From: Episyrphus balteatus
Lineage: Eukaryota > Arthropoda > Insecta > Diptera > Syrphidae
Direction: 5' to 3'
NCBI RefSeq assembly: GCF_945859705.1
Contig: NC_079134.1
Coordinates: forward strand, 63,404,437-63,468,436
DNA length: 64,000 nt
Position 1 is the first letter of the stretch. The number at the start of each line of letters is the position of its first letter. The translations under genes and the position numbers were made by a program. Below the pieces are notes generated by a model. The model had not been told where the DNA came from. It saw only the letters and a program-made list of their open reading frames with translations, and searched no databases. This document shows, in pieces, positions 31,537 through 43,184 of this stretch.

Positions 31537-33413
31537 GTCCAGTAATTTTAGGTTTTATCTGCGGAAAAATTCCTACTGGGCTGAATTTTGGTATACAGCT
31601 TAATGACGGCTTTGTTATAAAGATGTGAAAAATTGACATTGATATCGTGTCCGCGTTAAGAGTTATAGGGGTCAAAAGGTCACAAAAACTGGTTTTTCAC
31701 GATTTTCAGCAAAACGGTAAGTCTTATCAAAAAATTTTCAATGCAAGAATTGTAGACCAGATTATTATATATAAAAAGTGTCATGACACTTTTTTTCCTA
31801 AGACCCACCGTTTCTTAGGAATAACGATTCAAAAAGTTGAAGTTTAGTTGTAATCGTCATAATCCTATTCCTGAAAAAAAAACTCCTAACTGAAAAGTTC
31901 CTGAAATTTCATTATTTTTTTAGCTTGAATTTCGTTCCTCAACTGTTAAGAATATGGGGAAACCAAAAAAAAAAATGGAAATTTTCGCCATTTTTCCGAT
32001 TGGGGCCCTTCTCCCGAAACCATTTCCCTGGGAATTTTTGTTTAGAATATGTCTGAAAATATACAGGGTGTGCAATAGAGAATGAACAACCCTAAAACGG
32101 CTTATAGCTACACTTATGATTGTTTTAAAACAGATAGAAAAAAGTTCTATCGCAACCAGTTCATAAAATATGGACTTTTTTTCGTTCAGTGTATTTTAAA
32201 TTTTATCATCTTATGTTTTCGTTCACTACAACCACGAATGAATGAATTTTATTTATTTCTTTTTTTTATAATTTTCTACAATAATTGGATGAGTACATAA
32301 ACACTTTAAAAATTTCATAGCTATTGCACATTTTCGTAAAAAAAATTTTGAAATCTGTTTTTTGATGCAAAATGTAAAAAAAGTATTTTATGAAAAATTT
32401 TAAACACCAGTGGTATAAAATAAATCTATAGAAACCTAGGTGGCCATCTTTCTTAAAAATATTCTCCTTATACCAGAATATTTTTAAGAAAGTTGGCCAC
32501 CTAGGTTTCTATAGATTTATTTTATACCACAGGTGTTTAAAATTTTTCATAAAATACTTTTTTTACATTTTGCATCAAAAAACAGATTTCAAAATTTTTT
32601 TTACGAAAATGTGCAATAGCTTTGCAGTTTCTAAAGTGTTTATGTACTCATCCAATTATTGTAGAAAATTATAAAAAAAAAAAATAAATAAAATTCATTC
32701 ATTCGTGGTTGTAGTGAACGAAAACATAAGATGATAAAATTTAAAATACACTGAACGAAAAAAAGTCCATTTTTTATGAACTGGTTGCGATAGAACTTTT
32801 TTCTATCTGTTTTTAGAACAATCATAAGTGTAGCTATAAGCCGTTTTAGGGTTGTTCATTCTCTATTGCACACCCTGTATATTTTCAGACATATTCTAAA
32901 CAAAAATTCCCAGGGAAATGGTTTCGGGAGAAGGGCCCCAATCGGAAAAATGGCGAAAATTTCCATTTTTTTTTTGGTTTCCCCATATTCTTAACAGTTG
33001 AGGAACGAAATTCAAGCTAAAAAAATAATGAAATTTCAGGAACTTTTCAGTTAGGAGTTTTTTTTTTAGGAATAGGATTATGACGATTACAACTAAACTT
33101 CAACTTTTTGAATCGTTATACCTAAGAAACGGTGGGTCTTAGGAAAAAAAGTGTCATGACACTTTTTATATATAATAATCTGGTCTACAATTCTTGCATT
33201 GAAAATTTTTTGATAAGACTTACCGTTTTGCTGAAAATCGTGAAAAACCAGTTTTTGTGACCTTTTGACCCCTATAACTCTTAACGCGGACACGATATCA
33301 ATGTCGATTTTTCACATCTTCATAACAAAGCCGTCATTAAGCTGTATACCAAAATTCAGCCCAGTAGGAATTTTTCCGCAGATTGGGCTTAAAAATGACT
33401 AAAATGACTGGGC
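31537..33413. repeat. Long palindrome P1 (1.88 kb), TA-flanked
   Basis: Ends GTCCAGTAATTTTAG and CTAAAATGACTGGGC, flanked by TA (31535-31536, 33414-33415). The arms are near-identical inverse copies, so mirrored frames at 31647-31847 (+) and 33093-33293 (-) encode the same 66 residues. The centre is near 32470 with almost no loop. An ACAGGGTGTGCAATAG end-like motif lies at about 32064 and, inverted, at about 32875. No protein is supported. Confidence 0.88.
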
Positions 33414-33560
33414 TAATAGCCTAAATTTCAACTCGATTGGATAAGTCCAAATGGTGCCGACACTCGCTCAAAGTGTCAAAAATCTCTGTTTTTTCACTGT
33501 TTTGCGAAGAAAATTAGCTCTAGCTCACAAACAGATGGGGTCATTTGCACTTTTTATATA

Positions 33561-34228
33561 TTAAATTAAAGTTAGTGTTTTTATACATATTTCAGATGCT
33601 AAATTTGTTTAGTCTTACTTAAAAAAAACTATATTGTGTTCAATTTAAATTTTCAGTACTGATCTGAAAAAAGAGCTGAGGTGCAAACTCTGGTAACAAT
33701 GAAACTTTCTATGTTATAGATTGGTGTAAGGTATTTAATCGAAATGCTTCTCGTATAATTTTGATAACAAAAGAAGCACTAGGGCAGAATCCAATTGACT
33801 TTATAGTTCCAAAATCAGTCTTATATACAACAAGAAAATTTTTATTTAAAATGCTAGAACAATGAGGAGTTTTACGTGGTGTCGTTTCTAAGAAAAACTT
33901 ACTATTCATCGACATTAGCTATGTTTTTTTTTGGCATTGATATCCGTATCCGCAGTTGGATTTAACATAATATACAATAATATTATGAAGAACTAAGCTG
34001 ACATAAGTTGAGTTTTGCCTTTAATTCTCCAGTAATCTGGGTTATTACATTAAGAGTTTGATATCCACGCTTTATTTTTAAGAATCAGTTTTGGACCATA
34101 ATTTTGAAACCTCTTTTAGTACCTTGCAAAAAGAAGATGTTCTCAATTCGTACCTAAGTATTTTTTTTTCCTTGAATGTAAGACTGATTTTGAAATTTCA
34201 AAGTTAATTTAAATGTGCCCTGTTGCTT
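33561..34228. other. Foldback P0 centre, no gene
   Basis: Low-complexity AT-rich sequence between the inner end of the left arm and palindrome P7. Nothing recognised. Confidence 0.45.
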
Positions 34229-35037
34229 GCAATTTAAAAAAAAAAATTGACTTATTTGGGAAAAAAATTATTAAAAATCAACGGTTATACTTACAAAAAC
34301 GTGCTATACCTTTTTGTAAAGCCAAAACCATAGTCTTTTACAAAAATTTTAAACAAAGCCATTTTATGGCACAGTTTTTTTAAAATTAATTTTCAAAATC
34401 AAAATTTTAAGGGCTTTTAAGTAATAAAATCGCAGGTTCTTAGTGAAAATTGAATAACAAATAATAATGTTTATCCAAAAGATAAATCGATGACAAGAAA
34501 ATACGAAGGAAAAGAATTCAAATGTTATCTAGAAAAAAATGATTCTCTTGAAACCTTTAAAAATCGAAGAATATGATTTAAAAAGTCATTTTTTTTTTAT
34601 TTTGAACTGCTTGCGCAAGTATTATTTCATACGTACAAACTGAAAATAAATAGGTGGTTTAGAAAAAAGTGGTTTTTTGTTAATTTCTCGAAAATGACAA
34701 AATATTTTTGAATCTGGTTTTCAGTTTTTGTTTAAAAATAAATAAAAGCATCGAATTTTAAAAACTAAATTAGTACTTAATTGCATACAACTTTGAAAAA
34801 AATTAGTTTGAAATTTTGTTTTCCAATTTTTTTCAAAATTTTGATTTTGCAAATTAATTTTAAAAGAACTGTGCCATAAAATGGCTTTGTTTGGAATTTT
34901 TGTAAAAGAATAGGGTTTTGGCTTTACAAAAAGGTATAGCACGTTATTGTAAGTATAACCGTTGATTTTAAATAATTTTTTTTTTCAAAATAAGTCAATT
35001 TTTTTTAAATTGCCCCTACCCGCTAAACGAGGGGGAA
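34229..35037. repeat. Palindrome P7 (about 0.8 kb)
   Basis: CAATTTAAAAAAAAAAATTG... at 34229 pairs with the run ending near 35015. The arms share ACGTGCTATACCTTTTTGTA and GCCATTTTATGGCACAG. The right side continues into TTGCCCCTACCCGCTAAACG, which resembles the G-rich block of palindromes P4 and P5, suggesting one family. Confidence 0.75.
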
Positions 35038-35786
35038 TCCCTCTTCCATTCGATTTTTTTCTTGTCTCGACCTAACCTACACGTTCTAGGTTTTTGGTAC
35101 AGTACTCCTGAATCACTTTGTATAAAAAGGGAAAATAACCCCATCTGTTTGTGAGCTAGAGCTAATTTTCTTCGCAAAACAGTGAAAAACAGGATTTTTG
35201 ATACTTTTAGCGAGAGTCGGCACCATTTAGACCTATCCAAAATCTGCAAAGGCTTAACATTTTATGGGGTTCCCCCGAAAAAAATTCGACAAAATTTTTT
35301 TCTATGGGAGTTGCGGTCACTCTAATATCTAACATAGAAATTATAACGTCATTATATCCTTTATGATATATGAAGCCAAAGCCACTTACTTCATTTTAAG
35401 ATATTTCAGGCAATATCAAAGATATAGGAAAGATTTAAAAAGTGTTTGAAAGAAGAAAAATAGTTCTTATAGAAACCGTTACTAAATATCTTCTAACAAT
35501 TTTCCTTATATTAAAGATTAAGGTCTGAAGTAGTCAAAAAAACGTTTTTTTTTTCATTTTCTAACGATAATATTTCAAAAACGGGAGCTGATCAATTTTT
35601 TCTGACCTCGGGTTCAGCACACTGAAAACCTTCAGGAAAGTATATTTTTGTTTCGGCAACAGCACCCTTCTTAACCAGCGTAGATAAAAAAAACGATGAT
35701 TTTACGTTTCCGAAAAAGTCATCGATGCTGAAAACATCACTCTTGGAAACATCGATATATCGAAACTTCAAAGTTTTTTTTTTCTC

Positions 35787-35925
35787 AAAACGAGAAAAAC
35801 GGGGTTGCACTCACACACTTGCAACTTTTTGTGTATGAACACAAAGGCGAAGGAGAAATCGTGGTGAAAAAACCAATGATTATAATTTCTATACTAATTT
35901 GCTCGCCGCACTTTGGGCTAGAACG
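35787..35925. repeat. Fragment of copy A interior sequence
   Basis: GGGGTTGCACTCACACACTT, TTTTTGTGTATGAACACAAA and TGATTATAATTTC match 1376-1450 and part of 2030-2060. An isolated piece, so this sequence also exists outside the MULE-like copies. Confidence 0.7.
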
Positions 35926-36384
35926 CTATTTTAGCTGGAATTAGTTATAGAAATTCCTGCAATGGTCTAAAATTGCAGTTAAAGGCATTGAGATGATGTC
36001 GAATGATGTAATAATGATAATTTTATGGTACAACAGACACTAAAAATAAGAACAACAAGAAAAATAAACGAAATATTGTGTTCAATAAGGTTTTCCAATC
36101 AACAACAGATATTATTGGTATACAAAACAAAAAAAAATGAGTTCTTCGAAGTTGAACGCATCAAATTCGAAATTAATATTACAGTTATATAATGCTAAAA
36201 AACGTAATTTTGGCTGTTTTCGAGGTTATGTTTTTATGTGGGGTAATTCATTATAAACAAATTTGTAACGGTTATTATAAGAACCGATATTCTTCTTTCA
36301 AAAACTGTTAAAATTTTCCCGATATCTCTTTTATTGCTCGAGATATCTTAAGTTTCATTTAATAAGCCAAAGAGAAACTAAACT

Positions 36385-36736
36385 TGAAAAAACCGACAAC
36401 TGCATTAAACGCAAAAACAACCGGACAGCTTAGTGGTAAAAAGTATTCTCCTTTATTCAAAATAAATCTACTCTACTCTATAACTATATCTTATCTCTAT
36501 TTTACAAATACATTTACATCTACTTAAATTATCTTATCACTAGTTTTCTTAGGATTCTAAACACATATAGATAACGACGCAAGATACGATACATCCCTTC
36601 TTTACAGCCATATTGCTCACAGATGTGTGTCATAAAACACAATCTCTGAGTAATTACGGTTATGTTTGAAAGGGATCGACGTGACCTAGCGTCGCTATTT
36701 ATTTGTTCTTTCAAATTATCTAAAGATAATTGAACA
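36385..36736 (-). repeat. 3' LTR of element C
   Basis: On the + strand it runs TGAAAAAACCGACAACTGC to AATTGAACA. It contains about 110 bp (roughly 36493-36602) absent from the other LTR, so one LTR has had an indel since insertion or recombination has mixed copies. Confidence 0.88.
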
Positions 36737-36752
36737 TACTCCCGCCATTGGC
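36737..36752 (-). promoter_or_regulatory. Polypurine tract of element C
   Basis: On the minus strand GCCAATGGCGGGAGTA abuts TGTTCAATTA of the 3' LTR, which fixes the element's orientation. Confidence 0.6.
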
Positions 36753-37956
36753 ATCATTGAAAATGTGGCAATTTAATGGTGTTAGGGTTATGTTGATCTT
36801 CAGAAACGTGGTCGTTGGAAATTGGTAGAATTGTTGTGGTATGATTCGGTTTTATGATGATGCTGAATGCCGCAAGTGTTGCTTCTGCAAGGTATATCAA
36901 CTGGATACAACGATTTGACGATTATTCACCAGAATCTTCAAGAGTTGTGTCATCCCATTTTTATTTTACGTCGAGGAGGCACCGTGATGTCTTTATATGC
37001 CGTTTTTGCTAGAGTCCTAGACTCCATATGCTAGAAACGGTGTCAGCATTTTCTTCTTTCAGAACTCAATTCGATTGCTCGGATTTGCAAGAGCTAACAT
37101 CTGGTTGCCAATAGTACATCGATTGGGATTTGAATAGTCGATAAATAAGAGCCTTGTCATTATTTATATCCAACATTCTTCATCTTCGTTTATTTATCAT
37201 TTAGACTCATCATTATATCGATCAAGGGGAATTAAGACCTTTAACCAAGTTGGTGTTACTGGCAAATTGAGTGCAACCCAAGGTCATCATCTTTTGAATA
37301 TTCGTCTTCACTGAATTCGAGTTTTATCAGTATGTAAATCCTAGATGATTTTATCAAACACTCCACTGCACTCACTGGTGATATCATATCAGCACACAAT
37401 TTTTCTGAATCAACCACTTAACTCTTCTAGTTTACCAATTCCATTATTGTTGTTGTTTCCTGGTCGGTCCAATGCTTCCCTCGGTTCGAGATAAATTTAC
37501 TTGTAATTCTAAGATGTTATTATATTTCTTCTCAGTATAAAACTTAATAAATAATGCCAGTTTACAATTTTTACAATATTTTAATTCAAGCAATTTTTAA
37601 GTAAAGTCTATAAATTCTTCAATTATTCAAGATATTACAATGAATTAGATCGATTTTTTTTACATTTTGAACCTGTTTGGAACATGTACTTAGGTATAAA
37701 TTTGTATAGAAACACGAAATAAATGAATTTATTGTTTGGAAAACGTACTATATCAATAAAATCATAAACAAGATATTTTTCTTAAACATAAAATGCTATA
37801 CAAATTTAAGTGTTTTGTTTGACATATTGTAATTTCTTTTTCAAATGTCTATACAATTTTTGAAAATTAAATTGAATATTTTATTGTTCAGTTAATTTAT
37901 GCTAACAATATTGACTACAATTTATTTAATTTATAAATGCGAGATATATTTTTCAG
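36753..37956 (-). other. Element C 3' region without recognisable gene
   Basis: Between the end of the ORF and the polypurine tract I find no frame of note and no integrase or envelope motif. Confidence 0.5.
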
Positions 37957-38705
37957 TTATAAATATATAACTTGTTTTGTATCCTTGCTAGGAAAAGGAC
38001 GAGCAATGTACTTGAATTTTTCGAAGTCCCATTGCTTGTCCTTGCGTCTAGTGTGGGATAGAGGCCAATTTAGCCAATGATATTCTTTGATTCCCTGCCC
38101 CCTTCCACGGCTATAGGGGTATAATTTCTTTTTAAATATTATATTTTTATATAAAATGAGCAACAAGATGGCAACACTAAAAATATTTCTTCTTTTTGAA
38201 GCTTTTGTAATAAAAAATAACCATCTTGTTTCCGTATTGTAAATATTACAATTTTTGAAATGGTTTGAAACTGCAAATATTACCGTTACTTTGCCAAATT
38301 CAGAACTTCTTGACAGTACTTGAGAACCTGAAATATAGAGCTTTCGATTAATAATTTTCTTTAAATAACATATAACCATGCTGCGAAAATAAGTATAGAT
38401 AGTAATCAATGCTTTGGTAATTAATAAAACATCTTCTTGGAACATTTCAAGTTTATTTTCGGCCCATACGACTACTTCTCTGTTCCCTTTATTACTACAA
38501 TATTTGCGAAATACTAAAGGCGATTTTAGCATCATCATAGGGGGTGATTCTTCATATAAACCCAAAACAAAAAAGTAAGAATTTTCATACAACAATAATT
38601 TCAATTCCATTTTGATATCCTTGGATATATCAAATAGTTTGAAAAAATACTTTAGCAAAGAATCTTCATTTATATTCCAATAATAAAGGTTAGTGGAAGA
38701 AAGAT
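37957..38705 (-). CDS. C-terminal part of element C polyprotein, unknown domain
   Basis: In frame with the gag extension once the foldback at 38713-39499 and one TTTTTAA are removed. It runs NLSSTNLYYWNINEDS... to the stop at 37957, about 250 residues. It is basic and aromatic with one possible membrane segment (SVAILLLILYKNIIF) and no zinc finger, DDE or YxDD motif. I do not recognise it. An internal TTG (38658) is the first start-like codon after the insertion, but the natural start is that of gag. It may be a captured host sequence or a fast-evolving Gag tail. Confidence 0.5.
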
Positions 38706-38712
38706 TTTTTAA

Positions 38713-39499
38713 GGGTTGGGGTCAAAATTCTGCCGGCGTCAAAATTCTTTTGTCAAAATTCTGCTTTCAAAATTCTGCTTCACAAAATTCTGCTTTCAAA
38801 ATTCTGCTTTTCAAAATTCTGTTTTTCAAAATTCTGTTTTTCAAAATTCTGCTTTTCAAAATTCTGCAAAAAATTAAAAAAGGGTTTGGAAAATGTTAAA
38901 AAAAGCGCACGCTTTTTAACATTATCCAAACCCTTTTTTAATTTTTTGCAAAATTCTGTAAAATCATCTTCTTGATAAATTGTCTGCTTATTTGATTACT
39001 TACCTACATAATTTGTCATTCTTTGAATGCATATTAATTTTTGTTTTAATACTAAACATTTCCGAAAATAATTCAAATTTTTTTTAATTTATCAAATAAA
39101 GATGAATAATCAAAAATTTGAATAAGAAAAGGAATATTTTGTATCAAACAACATCGGTTCCAATAAGTTATAGATTTTATTGGAAAGAAAGTCAGTCTAT
39201 GCATTTTAAAAAATATTTCCGACACTTAAACAAAAAAAAATTAGGAAAGTACCAATGTTGAATTACATTAATGAGGTGTATTTTTCTTTAGTCAGCACAT
39301 ATGCTATAAAAAAACAGAATTGGCAGAATTTTTTTGTTTAAGTATAATGCTGGCAGAATTTTGAAAAGCAGAATTTTAAAAAGCAGAATTTTGAAAAGCA
39401 GAATAGAAAAAAAGCAGAATTTTGAAAAACAGAATTTTCGTTAAAAAAGCAGAATTTTGAAAAGCAGAATTTTGAAGCCAGAATTTTGACCCGATCCCC
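38713..39499. mobile_element. Foldback element with tandem-repeat arms (FB-like)
   Basis: The left arm is a tandem array of about 14-16 bp units TTCAAAATTCTGCTT (38720-38866). The right arm is the inverted array AAGCAGAATTTTGAA (39330-39490). The centre includes a hairpin around AAAAAGCGCACGCTTTTTAA (about 38900). Flanking TTTTTAA at 38706-38712 and 39500-39506 is a likely 7-bp duplication. Arms made of short tandem repeats are the hallmark of Drosophila FB elements; homology to FB itself is not claimed. Confidence 0.75.
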
Positions 39500-39506
39500 T
39501 TTTTAA

Positions 39507-40286
39507 ACAAAATTTCGAAACACCAACTGTTACGAAATTGGAAAACTCTATGTTCATTTGATGTTTTAAATTTATTTTAAAATGAAATTGAAGTTTTTGA
39601 TCAATATTATCAAAACCTGTTGAAATTGGAACACTTGCGGTTTCCTTAACTTCTTGTTCCGCGGAATCCTTGCATTCCTTTAACATACAACTATTTAGGG
39701 AATTAAAAAATATTCCCATTAATTTTAGAGTTTGAGTTTTCGTTGGAACATTAACTATAAAATCTTGTTCATCAGAACTTAAGCAACTAGAACCTATTTC
39801 TACTGCTGATGGGTAAGCAATCCCATCAAGTTCTTTTTCATTATATATCAGATTTAACTCTGAAATTTGTAGATCTTGAGTCTCACTTGGATTACCAAAG
39901 ATCATACTTTGTTCTGTTTTAGAACAAATCAATAGAGAATCTACCCTTTCGACTTTTTCAATTTCTGCTTTATCGGAATCTTCATAGTTTGAAATTGGTA
40001 GAACTTTAATTTCGATTGGATCACTAAGGATCCTGTTTACTTCTTTATTGAAAATTGGCTTTTCATTCACCAAAGGACCATCAAGGGTCACATCATGTTC
40101 CTCCGCTTTGGAAGATACAAGTTTTTTATTAGTTTGAATATTCACGTCATGTTGTTCTTCGTAAGAACATGCTTCGCTCGAAAATAAGTGCTCTGCTTCA
40201 ACTGACGAATCACTAAGTATAATCTCAGTTTTGGTACTAGGAACCTTTTTTCTGCATGAAGCAAAGTATTGTGATTGCCATTGCAA
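39507..40286 (-). pseudogene. Element C gag extension, acidic region
   Basis: After the frameshift at about 40255-40265 (an A-rich run, AAAAAAGG) the frame continues as a Ser/Glu/Asp-rich, probably disordered region (for example EAEHLFSSEACSYEEQ) to GVSKFCLK, where the foldback interrupts it. In autonomous BEL elements a protease should come here; I see no D[ST]G motif. Confidence 0.6.
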
Positions 40287-41479
40287 ATATCACAAGAACC
40301 TTCGCCACAACTTTTGCTTAAATGTTTGCCTTTCAAACATTTAAAACAAAGTTTATTTGCGATTAACTTCTTCAACTTTTTCTTGTAGCTCAATTTAATA
40401 AATTTGGCACATTGATGAGTGAAATGAAAGGAATCACATCCCATAGCGCAATTATCAATTGAAGGTATAGATGCCTTAAAAATAGGCTTTTTTTCTTGAT
40501 GGGCTTTTAAAACTTGAGATAAGCTATCCTCCAAAGGAACCTTTTTCCTTTGAACTTCTGCAATATTTGAGAGCTTGGTTTGGCGGGTTTCGAAAACAAA
40601 ACGCTTTTCTTCTGTAGCTTTTTCAGGATTTCTCAAGTCAAAATCATTTTCGAATGACTCTTGAGAAGAACACTCTACAAGGGGTTTCCACAACATACAC
40701 TCTTCTCGAACATTCGAGAGTTGCGTTTTGGAACCAAACGTAAAGTTTGTATTTTCACACTCTTCATTTGAAGCTGTGTCTGAAGTTTCTATAGAAGGGC
40801 AATTGGTTGCAAAATTCCCGCTTCTTTTACCAAAGGTACAGTTTCTCAGTAATGGCCCTTGAGGTGCAATTTCCTCTAAAGGAACTAGTTTCCTTTTTTC
40901 TTCTCGCATATATGAGAGATATGTATCTGAAATACTTAGGATGTTTCTAAAAGAAGAATAATCCCCAACTGAATTAGTAAGAATTCTTTCGGATTTTTTA
41001 ATTAAAGATTTGAGGTGTTCTGTTGTCTCATCCTCCGAGCCAGTTTCTGACACATATTCATCAGATAACTGTTCGGCGCAATCTCTTGCCCTAAGAAGAG
41101 AACTTAAGCCTTCAGTGCCTGTTTGGAAGTCCTCCAAAACTTCCTCAAAGTTTTTAATGGCTCGTTTGAACGTACTAATCACTTTGCTCGACACCTTACT
41201 TATTTTTGAAGCCTCATTTAATTTACTCCAAAGGTTCTTACCCGATTGTATTTTGTTTCTTACCTTTGCAGCGCAGTTCGTCCTAATGTACTGCATGTTA
41301 CCACTGGCTCGTAAGTCTGAATCGCATTCCTCAAACAGCCACTCCCAGTGGTCCAGTTGTAGTTTCCATTCTGTGAATTCCTTCCTTCTCTCCTCAAGGC
41401 TGGCCTCAAGCATCTCCCTTTTCAAACTTGAAATATGTTGCCCAATAATATATTGGCTTTTTATTGTTTCAAGAGTCAT
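40255..41479 (-). CDS. gag: BEL/Pao-type Gag of element C
   Basis: ATG at 41479. The N-terminal half is helical and charged (SSLKREMLEASLEERRKEFTE, LHWEWLFEECD-like), like many BEL Gag N-termini. The C-terminal part has a Gag zinc-binding cluster: CAMGCDSFHFTHQC, then CFKCLKGKHLSKSC, then CDICNGNHNTLLH. These are knuckles for RNA binding. Codons run without a stop for over 400 residues. The frame changes just after NTLLHAEK, which breaks the link to the downstream region. Start choice: first ATG, about 150 bp from the 5' LTR. Confidence 0.8.
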
Positions 41480-41609
41480 ATTTTTAATTTATACGCGGAA
41501 CACTTGGAGAAGAAAGAAACAAAACACAAACTTATAATGACTTGTTCCTTATTAAACGTCGACTACACGCACTTTAGAACATTTTTTTTTTTATTAATAT
41601 TGTGTGCTC

Positions 41610-41631
41610 GATACAACACTAGGGGTCACCA
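41610..41631 (-). promoter_or_regulatory. Primer-binding site of element C
   Basis: On the minus strand TGGTGACCCCTAGTGTTG directly follows the LTR end (TTTTTTCA). The TGG start is right for a tRNA 3'-CCA match. I do not name the tRNA. Confidence 0.6.
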
Positions 41632-42998
41632 TGAAAAAACCGACAACTGCATTAAACGCAAAAACAACCGGACAGCTTGGTGGTAAAAAATATTCTCCTT
41701 TATTCAAAATAAATCTACTCTACTCTATAACCATATATATAAGCCATATTGCTCACAGATGTGTGTCATAAAACACAATCTCTGAGTAATTACGGTTATG
41801 TTTGAAAGCGATCGACGCACAGTGGGGCACCTTGTATGGGAGAGCGGAAAAAACTCAATTAAGACTAAACTACTGAACCAATTTTCATGAAATTTGCAGG
41901 AAAGGTAGCTAATAGCACGACAAACCTACATCAATGACCACCCGTTGCCACATCCACTCAGAAAAAAAAAATATATTAAAAAATCAAGTTTTTGCAGCTG
42001 TAAATGACTTACCTACTTCCAATCACTTTTTTAGAAAAATCAAATTCTTTTGAGTTTATTTGAACATTTTATTAATAAATACCGTTTAAATTTTACATAA
42101 ATCAAAAAACAAAATCAAAAATTTTTAAAAAAGGAAAAATATCCAAAAACGGTAGGTATGGCATTTTTTTCAAAATTTAACTTTATTGAAAACTTTTTTT
42201 TCCTTGGTTAGTTCTTAAATTTAAACGGCTACTAAGCCTAAACTTTTCCTTCAATTAGCGGACTTTAAAATTGTGGGTTTAAAATTTTTGTTTGCAATCT
42301 TATCAAAAATTTTGGGTTGTTTAGCAAAACGGACTTCACATTCAGATTCAGCATACCAAAACACATTTAGAAAGATTTGTCTGGCGAAAATAGCTGCTTA
42401 TTTCTTTTTTGCCTTATTTTTTTTTTGCTTTTTTGAATGACTTTTTCAGATTGAAATTGCTATAAAAACCGAATACGGACGTCTTCGGGTGAGATTTTTT
42501 TTGAAAACTATTGCTGAGATTTAACACTATCTAACGAAACCTATCCGCCAACAGAGGCAAACAGAGGAAGTAGTTAAAAGCTTATGTGAACATAAAAAGT
42601 CACTAAAATGGAATGTTTTTTGTCAAAAAAATCGTATTCAATTCTTTTTCGCTAAACTAATGTACTGTTTGTCAATTTATTTTAAGCCTATTTACAAAAA
42701 AAGTTGGTTCAAACCTTGAAATTATACGGTAAATGGATCATTTTGAAACTACTTGTATTTTTATCAGTTTTCACTATTTTTCAACTTTGAGGGATAATCT
42801 CCAGGCCCACAATTTTTTTTTTTTTTAAACAATTTTCATTTTCTGATTCTTCAACTAATTTACTGTTAGAAACAGGTGCAGTATCAAAATAAATCGTACT
42901 TCCAAAAGTTGGGTTTTTTCCGCCTTTTCCCCACTGTGCGACGTGACCTAGCGTCGCTATTTATTTGTTCTTTCAAATTATCTAAAGATAATTGAACA
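41632..42998 (-). repeat. 5' LTR of element C, interrupted
   Basis: 41632-41817 and 42944-42998 together correspond to the 36385-36736 LTR, apart from the about 110-bp indel. The 1.1-kb insert between them is a separate transposon (next entry). Confidence 0.85.
41818..42938. mobile_element. Transib-type element (CACAGTG ends, CGACG duplication)
   Basis: The termini are CACAGTGGGG and CCCCACTGTG, flanked by CGACG at 41813-41817 and 42939-42943. The uninterrupted LTR at the left (GATCGACGTGACC) shows the pre-insertion site. CGNCG 5-bp duplications with CAC(A/T)NTG ends are characteristic of Transib transposons, whose ends resemble V(D)J heptamers. Sub-terminal GCGGAAAAAAC recurs inside both ends. 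No RAG1-like transposase is visible in 1.1 kb, so it is non-autonomous. Confidence 0.85.
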
Positions 42999-43184
42999 AA
43001 ACTTAATCTAAAGTTTAAGTCACTGGCCACAGAATTTTTGCCACAAGAACCAAAGTATACTTTTCTGAAGGTTTTCGAGTTGCTGAGCTCAAATCCGCAA
43101 TCAGAAAAATTCTATTAGCCTTCGTTCTTGAAATATAACCGTTATAAAGTGCAAAAAAAGGGTTTTATATATATATATATATTA

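Larger units (their letters stand above)
31151..35676. mobile_element. Foldback P0 (family F), with P1 and P7 nested
   Basis: The outer arms 31151-31534 plus 33416-33560 pair with 35110-35676. Shared blocks include GAACAAAAATATACT, GGTGTGCTGAACTCG with its complement CAGCACACTGAAAACC, GTAACGGT and GATATCT. The ends are CACTGGTTAA-like and TTAACCAGCG followed by TA. The same family is seen at 36165-44894, 48541-50890 and 52494-53446. Palindrome P1 interrupts the left arm and P7 lies in the centre. No transposase. Confidence 0.75.
36385..42998 (-). mobile_element. LTR element C: BEL-type gag, no recognisable pol
   Basis: LTRs at 36385-36736 and 41632-42998 (the second interrupted) have TG...CA ends. 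Flanking AAACT at 36380-36384 and 42999-43003 is a 5-bp duplication. On the minus strand an ORF of BEL/Pao gag type starts near the 5' LTR. After one frameshift and one foldback insertion it continues to 37957 without any RT, RNase H or integrase motif. About 1.2 kb of apparently non-coding DNA precedes the 3' LTR. It looks like a gag-encoding non-autonomous element that would need another element's polymerase. Confidence 0.8.

Noticed and set aside
31647..33293. Two identical 66-residue frames on opposite strands, and a similar pair at 32082-32825
   Set aside because: They are mirror images produced by palindrome P1. No codon bias, no domain, and both strands are equally open.
37957..38658. 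Insect chemoreceptor-like membrane protein
   Set aside because: A single hydrophobic stretch and loose resemblance only. The frame is continuous with element C gag once the foldback is removed, so it is treated as part of that element.
38715..39490. Regular short repeats resembling a CRISPR array
   Set aside because: The 14-16 bp units are contiguous without unique spacers and reappear inverted on the other side. This is a eukaryotic foldback, not CRISPR.
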